Part shown: positions 11,222 through 22,639 of the stretch, piece by piece | How positions within the stretch are numbered: position 1 is the stretch's first letter | Layout: each line of letters begins with the position of its first letter | NCBI GenBank assembly: GCA_032719365.1 | Contig: CM064868.1 | Span: forward strand, 11,318,235-11,382,234 | Length of the DNA stretch: 64,000 nucleotides | DNA from: Prinsepia uniflora | Taxonomy: Eukaryota > Streptophyta > Magnoliopsida > Rosales > Rosaceae | Reading direction: 5' to 3' | Program-made: the position numbers and the translations under genes | Notes under the pieces: generated by a model | Database searches by the model: none | Told to the model about the DNA's origin: nothing | Seen by the model: the letters and a program-made list of their open reading frames with translations, nothing else

Positions 11222-12118
11222 AGTGTCTGCTTCCACAAAATAAAATCAATTGAAGTAGATAATTATAATGTTTGAGACTCTATCTCATCCAAAACTCGCT
11301 CGTCTCCTTATGTCACCGGTGATTTGACCCTATCCCATTTGAGAGTGCACGTTCTATGCTGTATAGTTTATGACCTACGAGGCGAAGTTTAGACCGAGGG
11401 AAATTTTGGTAGCATCACCCTACAGTTCTCCAAATACACGACATAGATATTTCAAACTAATGTCTAGAATGTATTCGGAGAACAATAAGGGGATATAAAC
11501 CAAATTTCCCAAGATCCAAACCTAACCACATAGCCACCAAACTATACAACACATAGTTGTGCACTCGCAAACTGTCCCGATAAATGGATAATTCAAGAGT
11601 CAGTCAATCAATCTGATCCACTGATTCTCAAACGGGTCTAAAATTTTCTATTGAATTTCAATATACAAAGTTAATCGGGTTGATTAGCTTTGCATTAATG
11701 GATAAACCACAATTCCCTAACACAATAATATCCAGATTTCTAAGTATTTTCCACAATATATCACAATTTTCAAACATAATTAAATACAAGTTTTTGAACA
11801 AAAATTAAATTGAGAAGTAAATACACATACCTTTTATAAGTAATCCTTCAAATTAACCACAAATTACCTAAAACAAAAAATTATTTTAGCATATAATAAA
11901 TATTAAAATCACAAAAACAAAAAACAAAAAACAAAAACAATAAAATCATTAATTTTACCTTAGGTGAAGTAGTGATGATGAAATAATGATGAAATGATGA
12001 TGAAGTGATGATGATATTATGTAGAGGTTGTGAGAGTAAATGAGATAGAGAATAATAAGAGAGTTAATGAGGAATGAGGAAGAAAATGAAGAAATAAATC
12101 TGATCTGCACTAAATGCA

Positions 12119-12459
12119 TATTAGACTTTTGCCTGGCGCATGGGTCGTCGGGCCCATTTTAATGACCCACTGGGCGAACCGTAGGCGCCAACACGTCTTC
12201 GTGCCAAATTTTTTACCGCTGCGGGCTCCCGTAAACACGTTGCCCAGCGAATATATTTCGCCGTTAATAATATCTGGCTCGGCGGAGTTTGACCACCCGT
12301 CGTGCAAACACCTGCCCTTTACGCGTCAACAGCACCCGCGTTCCCGCTTAAAGTTTACCCGGCGAGTCTCTCACCATCCGCCGGGCGAAGCCTCCTTTAC
12401 CGGCAAATCTAGGTGCGCGAGGCAAATTTTAGACGGGCATGACATATTTTCTTGTAGTG
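12119..12459 (-). repeat. CACTA1 5' terminal and subterminal region
   Basis: GC-rich sequence with dispersed short motifs of the GCCGGGC / GCCCGGC type in both orientations, ending in CTTGTAGTG (CACTACAAG on the minus strand). In the CACTA superfamily, subterminal motifs bind the element's own DNA-binding protein. Confidence 0.75.
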
Positions 12460-12657
12460 TAAATTATAAAAAATTATGAAACTTTTAAAATATGCCTATA
12501 CTTTTAGATTATATTTGAAAAAATTCATTAGATAGATACAGATAAATTTTAAAGAATTTTAAAATAATTCATCAAATATTAGATTGACTATTTTTGACAA
12601 AAAAAAAATTAATACACCTAAAATTATATGCGACTTATTAACATCCTTATTCATATA
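12460..12657. other. AT-rich spacer between two head-to-head CACTA elements
   Basis: 198 bp of AT-rich sequence lying between the 5' ends of CACTA1 and CACTA2. No gene is visible. Confidence 0.8.
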
Positions 12658-13424
12658 CACTAGAAGAAAATATGTCCTGTCCGTCGAGATTTTGCCCAAC
12701 GCACCCATATTTTCCGGTAAAGGAGTCTTAGCCAGGCATAAGTGAGGCTCGCCGGGAAAACCATGCACGAGAGGCCCGGCTCTTTGGCGCGCTAAAGGCG
12801 AGTTGTTTACCCCATGGGTGGTCAACTTCCGCCGGACAAGGGTTCATTAACGGCGAATCTGGTGCGTCGGGAAAAGTATTTTTGTTGACTCGCGACGGGA
12901 TAAAGTTTGGCTCTAAGGTGTGTTGGCGCCTATTGTTTGCCCGGCGGGTCATTAAAGCTTGACCGGCGCACCCTTCACTTGGCAAAATTCCGAACTGCAT
13001 TTATTTTAGGGCAGATTCATTTCTTCATCATCTTCCTCATTTACTCTCTCATTATTCTCTTTCACTTACACTCATAATCCTTACATAAGATCATCATCAA
13101 TTCATCATCACTTCATCATCACTACTTCACCTAAGATTTAATGATTTTTTTTTTAATTTTTATTTGTTATTATAAGCTAAAATTATTTTTTGTTTTAGGT
13201 AATTTGTGGTTGATTTGAAGGATTCCTTATAAAAGGTATGTGTATTCGCTTCTCAATTTAATTTTTCTCAAAAATTTGTATATAATTATATTTGAAAATT
13301 GTGATATATTGTGGAAAATGCTTAGAAATCTGGATATTATTGTGTTAGGGAATTGTGGTTGATCCGTTAATGCAAAGTTAATTGGGTTGATTAACATTGA
13401 TTCCATTTTATGGAAGCAGGCACA

Positions 13425-13640
13425 ATGGACAGAGGCTAGATGCAAATGTTGGATAGATCTTCTGATCAATATTTAGATAGGATCGACACCTTTTATCACT
13501 TTTGCACGCAGTCACTGTAGTGATCCAAGGCACATATTATATCCATGTCGTAAATGTAACAAGTGTTATTGGATGTCGCTGAGTGATGTTCATTTGTATC
13601 TGGCACAGAACGAGATCATACATAACTAAACTAATTAGAT
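13425..13640 (+). pseudogene. CACTA2 transposase-associated domain, degenerate
   Basis: Reads MDRG, TAG stop, MQMLDRSSDQYLDR, then further stops near 13520. It is homologous to 11022-11221 in CACTA1 and shares the early TAG. Confidence 0.7.
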
Positions 13641-13679
13641 TTATCACGGTGAATAAAATTTTACTACATCGACATCTTA

Positions 13680-14170
13680 GTTCACGGGAACCGTCGAGAT
13701 GATAGTGATTCGGATAATCGGTGTGATAATGATCAATTTGTTGAGATATTAACCAATATTTCCCCCCTGCATCCGATGATATGGATGAGGATGCCCCTAG
13801 GTCTCAACCCGAAGAGTCAGATCTCCATTACGAAAGGTTGTTGAAATAAACTCAGCGCGAATTATACCTTGGTTGTAAATCATTTTAGGTTCTAGGGGCA
13901 GTTGTGAAATTAATGCACATGAAAGTTGAGTATAATCAAATGAACAAGCATTTTGATCACATAATGGACATCATCATCCGAATGCTCCTTGAAGATAACA
14001 GTCTCCCTAAAGATCATTATAACTTGAAGAAGTTTTTGAAGGATCTTGGTTTAGGGTATGTGAAGATTCATGCATGTACGAACAACTGTGCATTGTTTTA
14101 CGGTGAATTCAAGCATCTCGAAAAATGTCATGTGTGCAATGAGCCTAAGTTTCGAAAGAATAAGATTCCG
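13680..14170 (+). pseudogene. CACTA2 TNP2 N-terminal fragment
   Basis: Homologous to the N-terminal TNP2 region of CACTA1: LMHMKVEYNQMNKHFD, then GLGYVKIHACTNNCALFYGE and CHVCNEPKFRKNKIPNK, after which the match ends abruptly. Everything from the TNP2 core to DUF4216 is deleted. Stops occur around 13850. Confidence 0.8.
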
Positions 14171-14289
14171 AATAAGATTCTCGTCATTTGTTGGTTTGCT
14201 TTACGGGCGTGAAATTTTTTATATTATTTTTATAATTTTTGATAGTTTAACATACTTTAATATTGGATTGCAGATTAATTTTGAACGGG

Positions 14290-15290
14290 ATGAGACCAAC
14301 GACACTCTAATGGAATAGATCAACTTCCATTGGCAGAAGGGGTACTCCGACTGGAAGTTCGAGCTCCATGCCTACTACGACAGCTGGGGGTCGCATGATC
14401 GGGCTAAGGCAAATCCTCCTGAGGAGATGCAAGGGGAGAAATTTGAGGGGTGGAATTGGTTAAGCAGCCATTGGATAACCAACTAATTTATAGTAAGTTA
14501 ATTTTTTCTTTCTTTTATTGAGAATATTAATTTATGTAGTTCCATATTAGTAAAAATTGTTTTTTTAATGTGCAAATAAAATCAAAGGCCAACAAGGCGA
14601 ATCAGGCAGAGAAAAATTTTGAGCACCATGGGGGATCACGCCCCTTGTTGGCTCGACATGAGGCACGTTGTGCGGCTGGATCGTTGTTCCCGAAAGTTGA
14701 AGCCTAGGGGGAGGTTTATGCTGGGCGAGGCAATAAGGCAGCTGATGCTATTCACGTAAGTTCAATGTTTGCAATTATTAAATATTTTATTATCTTTAAT
14801 TACGTAATTTTCTAATTATTACTTTATTCCATTTTGTAGGCAACCATGGTGAAGGACGTGTAGCAGACTCAGGAACAATTGACACAACAACAACCTGAGG
14901 TCCCGCTGCAAGACCAGCTATCGGATATCAGGACGTCGATTGGCATCCTGGAACGCCACTTTGGTCGGCGACCCGGGAAAGTTGTCTAGAGCGCAGGAAG
15001 ATGGCTCTTTCAAGATGTCTCCAGCCGATCCTCGAGTTCTTCTCGAGGAGTTAATCCAGAGGAGGCCTCTCAGCTACAGGGCACCTTAAAGAACCTCCAA
15101 GTGGAGAATACCGAATTTAAGGCCGAGTATGCGCGCCTCGAGGCCCAGAACGTACAAATTCAAGCCCAGCTTGCAATGCTATTCAACCAAATAGGTCAAC
15201 GTATGCTTGATGGCCTTAGCTCACAGTCCTAGCTAGACCCCAATCGACAACCTGTCCAGGATGTTGCTCACTCACCACCAAACATTTAGT
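14290..15290 (+). pseudogene. CACTA2 second gene, TnpA-like (Transposase_24-like), with introns
   Basis: Open stretches separated by AT-rich intron-like gaps. The first (14340-14485) reads WKFELHAYYDSWGSHDRA. The second (about 14585-14757) reads KANKANQAEKNFEHHGGSRP, similar to the NRAN..HTTGSKSF-type region of plant Ptta/En/Spm TnpA proteins (PF03004). The third (about 14840-15290) is Gln-rich with a coiled-coil-like part (LKNLQVENTEFKAEYARLEA). Stops are present at about 14706 and 14862. TnpA-type proteins bind subterminal repeats. The assignment rests on family pattern only. Confidence 0.55.
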
Positions 15291-15746
15291 TTTATTACAT
15301 TTTTTAAATTATGTAAAACTCTACATTTATTTTATAAATATTATAATTAATTTTCATTTAATTATAATTTTTTTTGTTTTAATCTTATTTCCATTTATTT
15401 ATATATATGATATTACATAAATATAATTATTCAAATATTAAAATAATTAATAAACATTCCTCGGACATATGCGCCGGGCAAAAGTCGACGTAAGTAAACA
15501 TTGCCCGACCCACCTTCGCTGGGCAAACCTTATATGCCTGTTCGAAATCATGTTTTCCAACTACATTACTCGGTGAACACTGCATCGGGCAAAGGCGTTG
15601 ATTGACATTTAACTTGGCGGATCACCATTATCCGCCGGGCCACACCTTTACCCGGTGGAGACTCACCGGGCAAAAATTAGCCCGACGCATAGTCATTTTT
15701 GCTCGGCAGAGTCCCTCGGCTAGGAAAACACTATTTCCTTTTAGTG

Positions 15747-16847
15747 ATATGATCATTCCAACTTAGAAATCTATGTCCGAATGTGCATATATGACTTTTG
15801 CATGATTTGTCTACTATCATTCAATCACCATAATTTAGATCGAGCTTACGTACAAATAAAAGCAGTAGGTATAATTAAAAAACACTTGGGGCATGGAGAG
15901 GGTCAGACAGCTAGCTAGCTGCAACATTTGTCTGGTTTGGATATCATCACTAGCTTTTGTCATTAAATTCTCTTCACAAATGTAATAGTTTCTTAACTCG
16001 ATATCATCTAGAATTGTTTCCTTGTTTGGATGGCATTGGCAAGAACTCTTGTTGGTTTCAGATTACTCAGTGCGATGAGGAGAGGCAGGTTGTCTTCATA
16101 TTTGCGATGAAGAAATTGCTTCATAGTGATGTAATGCTCTACTCGCTCCCAAACTTTAGCTGAAAACAATTGGTTTAGGATAAATTTAGGAGTTGATGAT
16201 TGGTGCTAGATTTAGGCTTGTTTGAGTGTAACAAAGGGAGATTACAGTGTGGATTTGCTGGTGCCCTGCACAAAATTTCAAAGATGAACACCAGGTGCTT
16301 GAGAAAATGCACAAGTGAGAAAAATCTGAGTAATCTTGGTTCTCCCAACGTCTAGAGAGAGTCACTCAACTTTTCATTGATTTTCTTGAATGAATTACAT
16401 TAGCTCATTCACTCTCTTACACACAAAACGGTTAGGATTCACATGACATCACCCTACACACGCTTTACATGCATTTCGTGCTCTTTAAGGCACTCACACC
16501 TCACACAATCTGTTATAACTAACTCTAGCTGTCACACACACCAATTCTAGAAGCTAGTACCTACAGGTGTCCTTGAGTGCATTAGAGATTTAGATCTATG
16601 ATGCAGCTTGATCACTGCTGCTCCAGTGGCAGCTTAAATTCCAACAACTCTGTCATTTATTACAAGGGAATGCACTCAAATATGAAACAAAAAGGAATAC
16701 AAAATAGAGAATTTCATAAAATAGAAAAACCATTCAATAATTTTCATTTAGTTTTTTTTTTGGAGCATACTTCTACAAACCATCGATCTTACTCAATAGA
16801 AGTATTAATCATACGAGTATCGATAAAAAAAAATTGCATGGAAAAAT
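15747..16847. other. Intergenic region downstream of the germin-like gene
   Basis: About 1.1 kb of AT-rich sequence with no frame I recognise. It includes the 3' flank of the germin-like gene, which ends at 16848. Sequence around 16260-16560 looks retrotransposon-like in composition but I could not find LTR ends. Confidence 0.5.
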
Positions 16848-17627
16848 CTAAAATTTGGACTGAAGGGTTTTGATGATGGATTTGTCGACCTGGAAAGCCT
16901 TGGCAAGAGTATCCTCTGAAATTGGAGGGTTGGATCCAAAGACAGCATTACCAACGGGTATGATTCCTGGGTTTTGGCTGCTCAAAGCAACCAGTGCGGC
17001 GGCATTGGCAGAACCCGCATTTCTCTGATAGTGAACAAGTCCGATAGGGAACACAAAGACATCACCCTTCTTAAGGATCTTTGAGAAGAGCTTGAACTCG
17101 GGGTTTGAGGTCACAAACCCAACATCCAGGCTGCCTTCTAACACTGTTATAACCTCAGTGGCCCGGGGATGCGTGTGGGGAGGGGCAATACCTCCTGCTG
17201 CAAAGTCGAGGCGTGATAGGGAGATGCCAAAGGTGTTGAGTCCTGGAATTTGAGCCACCGTCACTGGTGTCACACTTAGTCCAGTGGGGCTTGAGGTGTT
17301 ACCGGGGATGTCAAGTCCACTCAACGAGAAATGCTCAACTATTGCTAGCTTGGGGTCCAAGCAAGGCAGCCCATTTACTCTTGTCACTGACATGCACAAA
17401 CCCAATTAACAAACCAACGCAAATTTGTTAATCTCGATCATTCTTCTTTACATATTTCTAAACACAAAAAAATAAATAAATAAAAAAGGCTGGAGACTTT
17501 GACACGAACCTGAGTTAGATCTGTCTGCAATGCAGAAATCTTGCAATGGACTAGAATCAGAGGCAAAAACCTGCAGAGCCCATGTCAGGGCTAGGAAAGT
17601 AGTCAACATCAAAGCTTGGTTTGCCAT
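16848..17627 (-). CDS. Germin-like protein, subfamily 1 type, two exons
   Basis: An apoplastic cupin of the germin family. Members bind manganese and may act as oxalate oxidase or superoxide dismutase, or have no known activity. Exon 1 is 17510-17627, the intron 17387-17509 (GT-AG, 123 bp) and exon 2 16848-17386. The total is 219 codons with stop, 218 residues, the usual family length. Residues 1-22 form a hydrophobic signal peptide. The paired Cys of mature germins are visible in DFCIADRS and GLPCLD. Germin box 1 (APPHTHPRATEV) has the two His and one Glu of the metal site. Box 2 (FPIGLVHYQRN) has the third His. No stop or frameshift is present. The VFGSNPPI and AFQVDK segments fit subfamily 1. 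Oxalate oxidase activity cannot be inferred. It is the only intact host gene I can support in the window. Confidence 0.93.
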
Positions 17628-17718
17628 CTTAATTTTTCACTTCAATTTCTAACTGCTATGGGATTAATAGAAATGAAAAGATTGAGAGGGATGTGAAGCA
17701 ATTGAGTGCCAACTTGCT

Positions 17719-17726
17719 TATTTATA
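17719..17726 (-). promoter_or_regulatory. Probable TATA box of the germin-like gene
   Basis: TATAAATA on the minus strand, about 92-99 bp upstream of the ATG at 17627, a normal spacing for a plant gene with a short 5' leader. No other element is clear. A TTAA-rich run (about 17790-17808) lies further upstream. Confidence 0.65.
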
Positions 17727-18066
17727 GAGATGGTAGAAGTAGAACTGAATATATACATATTTAGTATATATAGATTTTTCTATTTTTTAATTAATTAATT
17801 AATTAATTTGTATATATTTAGTAAATGTAGATTTTTATTGATTTTAATCAACAAATGATTTCTTTTATGGAAGGAAAAATATTCTATATTAATTCATGAA
17901 TTATGACACAAAATATATATATCTGTTTTTTGTCTTAACACAAAATATATATGTATAATCTGTTAATTATTTATATGTATATGGGAAAGAATAAAGGCCA
18001 TGTTTGGAAATTTGGATCTTCTCCTAATTTTTCTATTTTATTTCTTAACATTTCCTGGCCCAACCT

Positions 18067-18195
18067 AGGGCTCCTGATTAGTCAGTTTTCGAATTTTTTT
18101 TGTGCCAATTAAGGCTCTTAATAAGTTTTAGACTTTTTTTTCTTGTCAATTATAGTAAGGCTCTTGATTTGTTTTCACTTTCTTTATCAATTTGA
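18067..18195. repeat. Degenerate tandem repeat, about 55-60 bp unit, three copies
   Basis: Three imperfect copies of a unit with GGCTCTTGATTAGTTTT followed by a T-run and a CAATTA segment, at about 18069, 18111 and 18160. It lies about 450-570 bp upstream of the germin-like ATG. Confidence 0.6.
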
Positions 18196-18297
18196 AAATT
18201 TTAATAAAAACCTGGCTAGCCATCTTTTTCTTTACTAAATTCCCTCGTTTATTCCTGCAAGAATCCAACCCGTCCATAGCCGCCGAGAGCAAAGGCT

Positions 18298-18580
18298 TTT
18301 TTTTTTTCTTTTTTTTTTTAATAATTCAAATTTTGTGTTAAGAGGACAGAGTCCCTGGGTTGCTACCCAAAGCAGGCAATAGAGCAGACATCAGAGAGAT
18401 GCCGCAAGGCAAAAAATAAAGCCCACGGGCGGAATCACCTCGCACACCAAAAACAAACATAGCGGACCACCCTGCACCAAACAACAACAGCCCTACATAA
18501 CACGGAATATCCCAAGTTCCAGCAATTGGAATCTGACTATTGCAGACATTCATTTTGCAGAATTCCTGAAGTTTTATGTT
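18298..18580 (-). mobile_element. Retroposon fragment with poly(A) tail, minus strand
   Basis: A T-run at 18298-18320 reads as a poly(A) tail on the minus strand, preceded by TG-rich sequence typical of a plant LINE 3' end. An open frame (18338-18553) has no recognised domain. Class is uncertain. Confidence 0.4.
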
Positions 18581-18639
18581 TGATTAACATACAAATAAAA
18601 TAAAATTTAAACATGTAATTTGATGTTTATATAAATGGT

Positions 18640-18897
18640 GGAATTTTGAAAATAACACTTTTTATAGGGAATTTAAACATGAGAGTTTGTGGTATCTAGA
18701 TTCATGTTTGTCCATAGAGCGTGTAATATGGCGGCTCATCTTATAGCTGACCATGTTAAGTGTAAGAGCATGGGTTTTATGCTTCGAATGACTTAGAGCC
18801 GTTTTGGTTATTTAATCTCCTTACCAATGATGTTGGTGTCTCAATTCGAGCTTAATTAATAAAGTTCCATTTTTTGTAAAAAAAAAAAAAAAAAGTT
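18640..18897 (+). mobile_element. LINE 3' end with RNase H-like tail and poly(A)
   Basis: The plus strand reads SRFMFVHRACNMAAHLIAD, resembling the C-terminal RNase H-like motif of plant LINEs (an FV-x-R-x-x-N-x-x-AH-x-x-A pattern). It is followed by a short 3' end, an AATAAA-like AATAAAG and an A-run at about 18880-18896. It is 5'-truncated, as is usual for LINEs. Confidence 0.6.
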
Positions 18898-19399
18898 TTC
18901 ATTTTCTTAGAATTATAAATTCCTACATTTAAGTATTCAAACAAGAAAATTGGTGTATAGGGAAATCAATTTTCCTTCGTTTAAGAAACTGAGTCAAAAT
19001 TTGGTAAATTTTCAGAGGAAAATATATATGGGGGGATTTGAGGATCTCAATTAATAAGTTAAAATTATATATCAAAGGACATAATTTTTCAAATGATGAG
19101 TTGAAACAAGTGAAATTGTAATTTTCATTATTTTTAAAATTGATAACCAAACACTAGAATTTATAAATCAAGAAATTGTAAATACAAAATTGCAAATTAT
19201 GAAGTTTGTAAATTCTTATTAAACTATAAATGCTTCATCCAAACAAACTCTAAGAGTAAAGTCAAGATAACGAGACGCAATTTTATCATTTCCACAACTT
19301 GATTAAAAACAATTCCATAAGGGCAAGAAGAACCACCGACAATACGATTATTTCACACGCAATAAACTGTTGCAGCAAGTGCTAGTTTCCTAAGAAGCA
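18898..19399. other. AT-rich region, nothing assignable
   Basis: AT-rich sequence with scattered AAATTATAAATT-like words. No gene, and no clear inverted-repeat ends. Confidence 0.6.
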
Positions 19400-20027
19400 T
19401 GATGAGAAAGCTGCCCTACCAAAAGACAACCACAATATCCAAGAAACAACGGCCAAGGGGGTTAAGCCAAGGCACAACACATCTAGCTAGAATATGACTC
19501 CAAATGCCACCACTAAATGGGCAAATAAAGAAGAGATGATCATAAGATTCAGCGTCCCCTAAACAAAGGACACACTTAAGATTAGAAGTAGGATAGAAAC
19601 AACGTAGGCAACCAAGAGTACATAATCGGCCCTTGATAGCAATCCATATGATGAAACTAGCCCTAGGAATGGAAGCTTTATTCAAAACTAGGTGAGCCCA
19701 AGCACCATTCAGACCCCCACCAGGAAGGGCCTTTCACATAGAGCAAGTAGCAAGGAACCATTGGAAGATGGCTTCCATCTAAAAATATCATCCCTAGTCG
19801 TATCAATAAGGACTGACGAGAAATCTTACACAAGAGAACAGAGCACCTGACCAGGGGGAAATGGACAACACCATCCATCATTAAGAATAAACTCACCCAC
19901 TTTGGCATTATGAGGAATTCCCACCATGTCCAAGCTACCTTCACCAAATCTTGCATGAATGGGACCAAGGGGGCACCAGTCATCACGCCAAGAAATATCT
20001 TGTACTAAGCCCAACAAAAACACTGGA
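19400..20027 (-). mobile_element. LINE ORF2 C-terminal remnant (zf-RVT region)
   Basis: The minus strand shows the zinc-binding reverse transcriptase region: NKASIPRASFIIWIAIKGRL, then a CVLC pattern, ESYDHLFFICPFSGGIW and a W-x-N-P end within 19416-19685. Upstream, DDWCPLGPIHARFGEGSLD and GIPHNAKVGEFI fit the preceding LINE segment. At least one frameshift and several stops are present. No RT catalytic core remains. Confidence 0.78.
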
Positions 20028-20476
20028 TATAACGACAAGGAAATTTGAGGAAAATAAAATTTGGAATTTTTTACAAAAATGACAATTTTGCCCTTGGGAT
20101 GGTCAAATGTTGACCTTTTGAACCAGTATTCGTTGGACATTCTGCAAGGACTGTTACTAAGGTCTCAAACTCTTGAGTCCGTAAATAGGCGGCACGTTAA
20201 AATCAGAGGTTGAATGGTTTCTATACGGGTCAGAAACAATTAATGGATTTTTGGTAATTATAGAACTAAGGGTATTTTGGTCATTTCACATTAAGATAGT
20301 TTATGAGAGGAACAAGTGTCCAGAAAATTCTGGTTCTTTTCCTGTAATTCTCCACCGACTTAGCATGTTATATATGTAAAATAGGTGGTGTCCTGTGTGT
20401 GTGTTCGGTGTGGAGTGGCCAAAAAAGAAAAGAAAGCCATGAACAGCTAACCCATGAGAGAGAACTAGGGGGAAAG
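20028..20476 (+). mobile_element. Truncated LTR fragment related to families B and E
   Basis: Begins TATAACGACAAGGAAATTTG, close to the family B start TGTAACACCCCGGAAATTCG, and carries one copy of the shared 5' block (GTCCGTAAATAGGCGGCACG near 20176). It stops at the Cassandra-like element at 20477. Only its 5' part is present. Confidence 0.6.
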
Positions 20477-20543
20477 TGTCACGACCCGACCCATCTAGCA
20501 CGATATTGTCCGCTTTAGGCCTAGCCCTCGCAATTTTGTTTTT

Positions 20544-20632
20544 GGGAACTCACGTGCAACTTCCCAGTAGGTCACCCATCCTGAGATTTCATCAGCCTAA
20601 ACTCGCTTAACTTTGGAGTTCCCAAGGAATCC
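20544..20632 (-). ncRNA. 5S rRNA-like segment in Cassandra LTR (not a 5S gene)
   Basis: The minus strand carries GAACTCCAAAGTTAAGCG and CAGGATGGGTGACCTACTGG, matching conserved plant 5S rRNA regions including the internal RNA polymerase III control region. About 90 of the expected 120 bases are recognisable, and the context is an LTR, not a tandem 5S array. Cassandra elements are known to carry such sequences. Confidence 0.82.
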
Positions 20633-20817
20633 AAAGTCAGTGAGCTCCCAAAAGGCCTCATGCTATATAGATACGTGCCTACACATATAAGGCACTTCAC
20701 CTTTCCCTCCCAGAGTGATGTGTGATTGTTCATCGTTCTTCCCAAGACACGGGTCTTACAATCCACCCCCCATTGGGGCCCAGTGTCCTCGTTGGCACAC
20801 TTCCGATCGGGGTCCAT

Positions 20818-20829
20818 CTCTGATACCAA
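20818..20829 (-). promoter_or_regulatory. Primer-binding site of the Cassandra-like element
   Basis: TTGGTATCAGAG on the minus strand, complementary to the 3' end of initiator Met-tRNA, next to the 5' LTR end. Confidence 0.8.
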
Positions 20830-22639
20830 ACTATCACGACCTGACCTATTCAGCACGATATTATCCGCTTTGGGCCCAGCTGACAAGACCCTCCCTAATC
20901 CCCCTGGATTAATGTGGGACGTGCCTTACTCCCATCGGACACCCCTTTCCCGACCAGGGATAAAACTGTAACGCTCTTGGGGTTTCCAGAGTGCACAATG
21001 AAGACTAGAGTACAATGCGGCATGTGATGTCTCGGTCTCTACTACAACCCACATCCTCAATCAACATGAAGGGTATCAAAAATATTAAAAGTTGTGAGTA
21101 GACAAAAAGAATCAGTTTATAAAAATACTTTATCGAAATGACATTTATACCCTTCACTTAGAACATGCATGCATCAAAACACAAGTTATAACAAAAAATT
21201 TCTTTAAATGAAATCAAATCATATTGCTTTTCCAATCCATAATCAGTGAAAAACATCTGTCACATCTCATATCACATCAATGAAAACCTCGATGCACACA
21301 ACACCCATCAAAAAGCAAACATAACCAATCCTTGTAGCCAACATCAATCACAATATCCCAGCAACGCGTGCCCAATAGCTCTAGGACTGCTCCAATTCGA
21401 GTAAGTCGCCAAGAACACATCATCGCCCGGCGTTACAGATCGTCGTGAACACATTACCGATGGATCATCATATAATACCAACACTCATGAGTCGAGCCTC
21501 TCTTGGCTGCACGACAACAAGCAGTGCTTCGTGACCTCTACGGGTGAACACATCTCATTCTGGAGGCGACCATTATCACCAGGACTTATTCGGGAAAACA
21601 CATTCCTATCGGAGACCCTCAACCATATCAATCTCAAGAGGATGGTCTCAGTGGAAACAGTAATCAAATCTCATAGGGACTTAGCCCAAAATCATATCAA
21701 TAGGGTCTATGCTCGAATATAATCTCATCAAATCAGTTTCCATAAAACCATCATAAAAACAGTGTATAGCAATACTTGATAAATCCAGGATTCCTCGAAT
21801 CCTATCAAATCCACAACTAGATCTCATGCCCGAAATATCTTTCATAAATCATAAATTGGTCACAGCCCGATATCATTTCTTTGCGTTTGACTATACTCTA
21901 AGTTAAATCGTAAATCAACTGGGACTCAAGCCCAAAACATATTTCCAAATTCGAAAACCATTTCGTTATTCAAATCATTTTCCAAAATCCCATGCAGTCA
22001 AAGGGGATTTCCAACTGGGATTCATGCCAGAATACCCATTTCACGCATCTCCGTGAAATCATTCAAAATCGATGGTCAAATCCTCAGTTTCACGCCTCTC
22101 CGTGAAACCATCAAATTCACATAAAGCACATGCATGTAGATTACTCGTCCCAAGCGCAAATATCATATAAAATTAGAAATCTCGAACTACATGCAATATT
22201 GCATTTCTATGAAAATGCCAAATCGACAACATAAACCATATTTAAATCATATGCACTCAAGGCATCTCAAATCATGTTCATAAGACATATAAAACAGTTA
22301 TGCATGCATCATGTTTATAAATCAAACGTCCACTTACAGACCATCTAAGCTGCGAGCTCTGAAACCCGCATTGTAAGCCACTCTGGGCTAATCCACAATC
22401 TCAGGGACATCCGGACCTGTCCAAATCATATCCAAAGGTCACTATCAACCTATACAAGTCCAAACTATAAACCCTCAAAACTCTCGAGGCTAAAAACCTC
22501 TAAATTACCTACCAAACGATCTCTGATCAACTTGAAACCACTACCTTTGGATTATCAACGTCGAAACCTTTCAAACAAGACCATTTTGACCTCGAAATTC
22601 ATGCCCATGCGCCCTCATGTGCCAGTCAAACTTTCTTTC

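Larger units (their letters stand above)
5176..12459 (-). mobile_element. CACTA (En/Spm) transposon, left-truncated (CACTA1)
   Basis: The 5' terminus on the minus strand is CACTACAAGAAAATATG, ending at 12459, the classic CACTA end. Reading leftwards there is a GC-rich subterminal region (about 12119-12459) with many GCCGGGC-like motifs, then a transposase-associated domain, TNP2, DUF4218 and DUF4216, in the usual order for an autonomous CACTA transposase. A solo LTR (8263-11021) interrupts the coding region. No CACTA terminus is found on the left: coding sequence stops against the PMD fragment near 5170, so that end is deleted. The boundary is good to about 20 bp. Confidence 0.85.
12658..15746 (+). 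mobile_element. CACTA (En/Spm) transposon, complete ends, internally deleted (CACTA2)
   Basis: Starts CACTAGAAGAAAATATG and ends CTTTTAGTG, giving inverted CACTA termini. A 3-bp duplication ATA flanks it (12655-12657 and 15747-15749), the expected size for the superfamily. Subterminal GC-rich regions (about 12680-12990 and 15465-15730) carry GCCCGGCG-like repeats. It contains remnants of the transposase-associated domain, the TNP2 N-terminus and a second gene, but most of TNP2, DUF4218 and DUF4216 are missing, so it is non-autonomous. Confidence 0.9.
20477..20880 (-). mobile_element. Cassandra-like TRIM with 5S rRNA-like LTR (part 1)
   Basis: Minus orientation. The 3' LTR is 20477-20760 (284 bp, from TGTAAGACC to CGTGACA), preceded by a G-rich polypurine tract (CCCC-rich on the plus strand near 20763-20777). 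The short internal part is 20761-20829, and the primer-binding site is next to the 5' LTR, whose surviving start is 20832-20880. The LTR contains a 5S rRNA-like segment, the hallmark of Cassandra elements. A family E solo LTR separates this from the rest of the 5' LTR at 23671. Confidence 0.82.

Noticed and set aside
15957..16163. 68-codon frame near the germin-like gene
   Set aside because: No recognised domain, no supporting splice or promoter context.
18792..19255. hAT-like MITE with CTTAGAG...CTCTAAG ends
   Set aside because: The inverted ends match poorly beyond seven bases, and a LINE poly(A) tail falls inside the interval. No target duplication found.
20544..20632. Genuine 5S rRNA gene
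   Set aside because: It is within an LTR with primer site and polypurine tract, diverges from 5S at many sites and is not in a tandem array.
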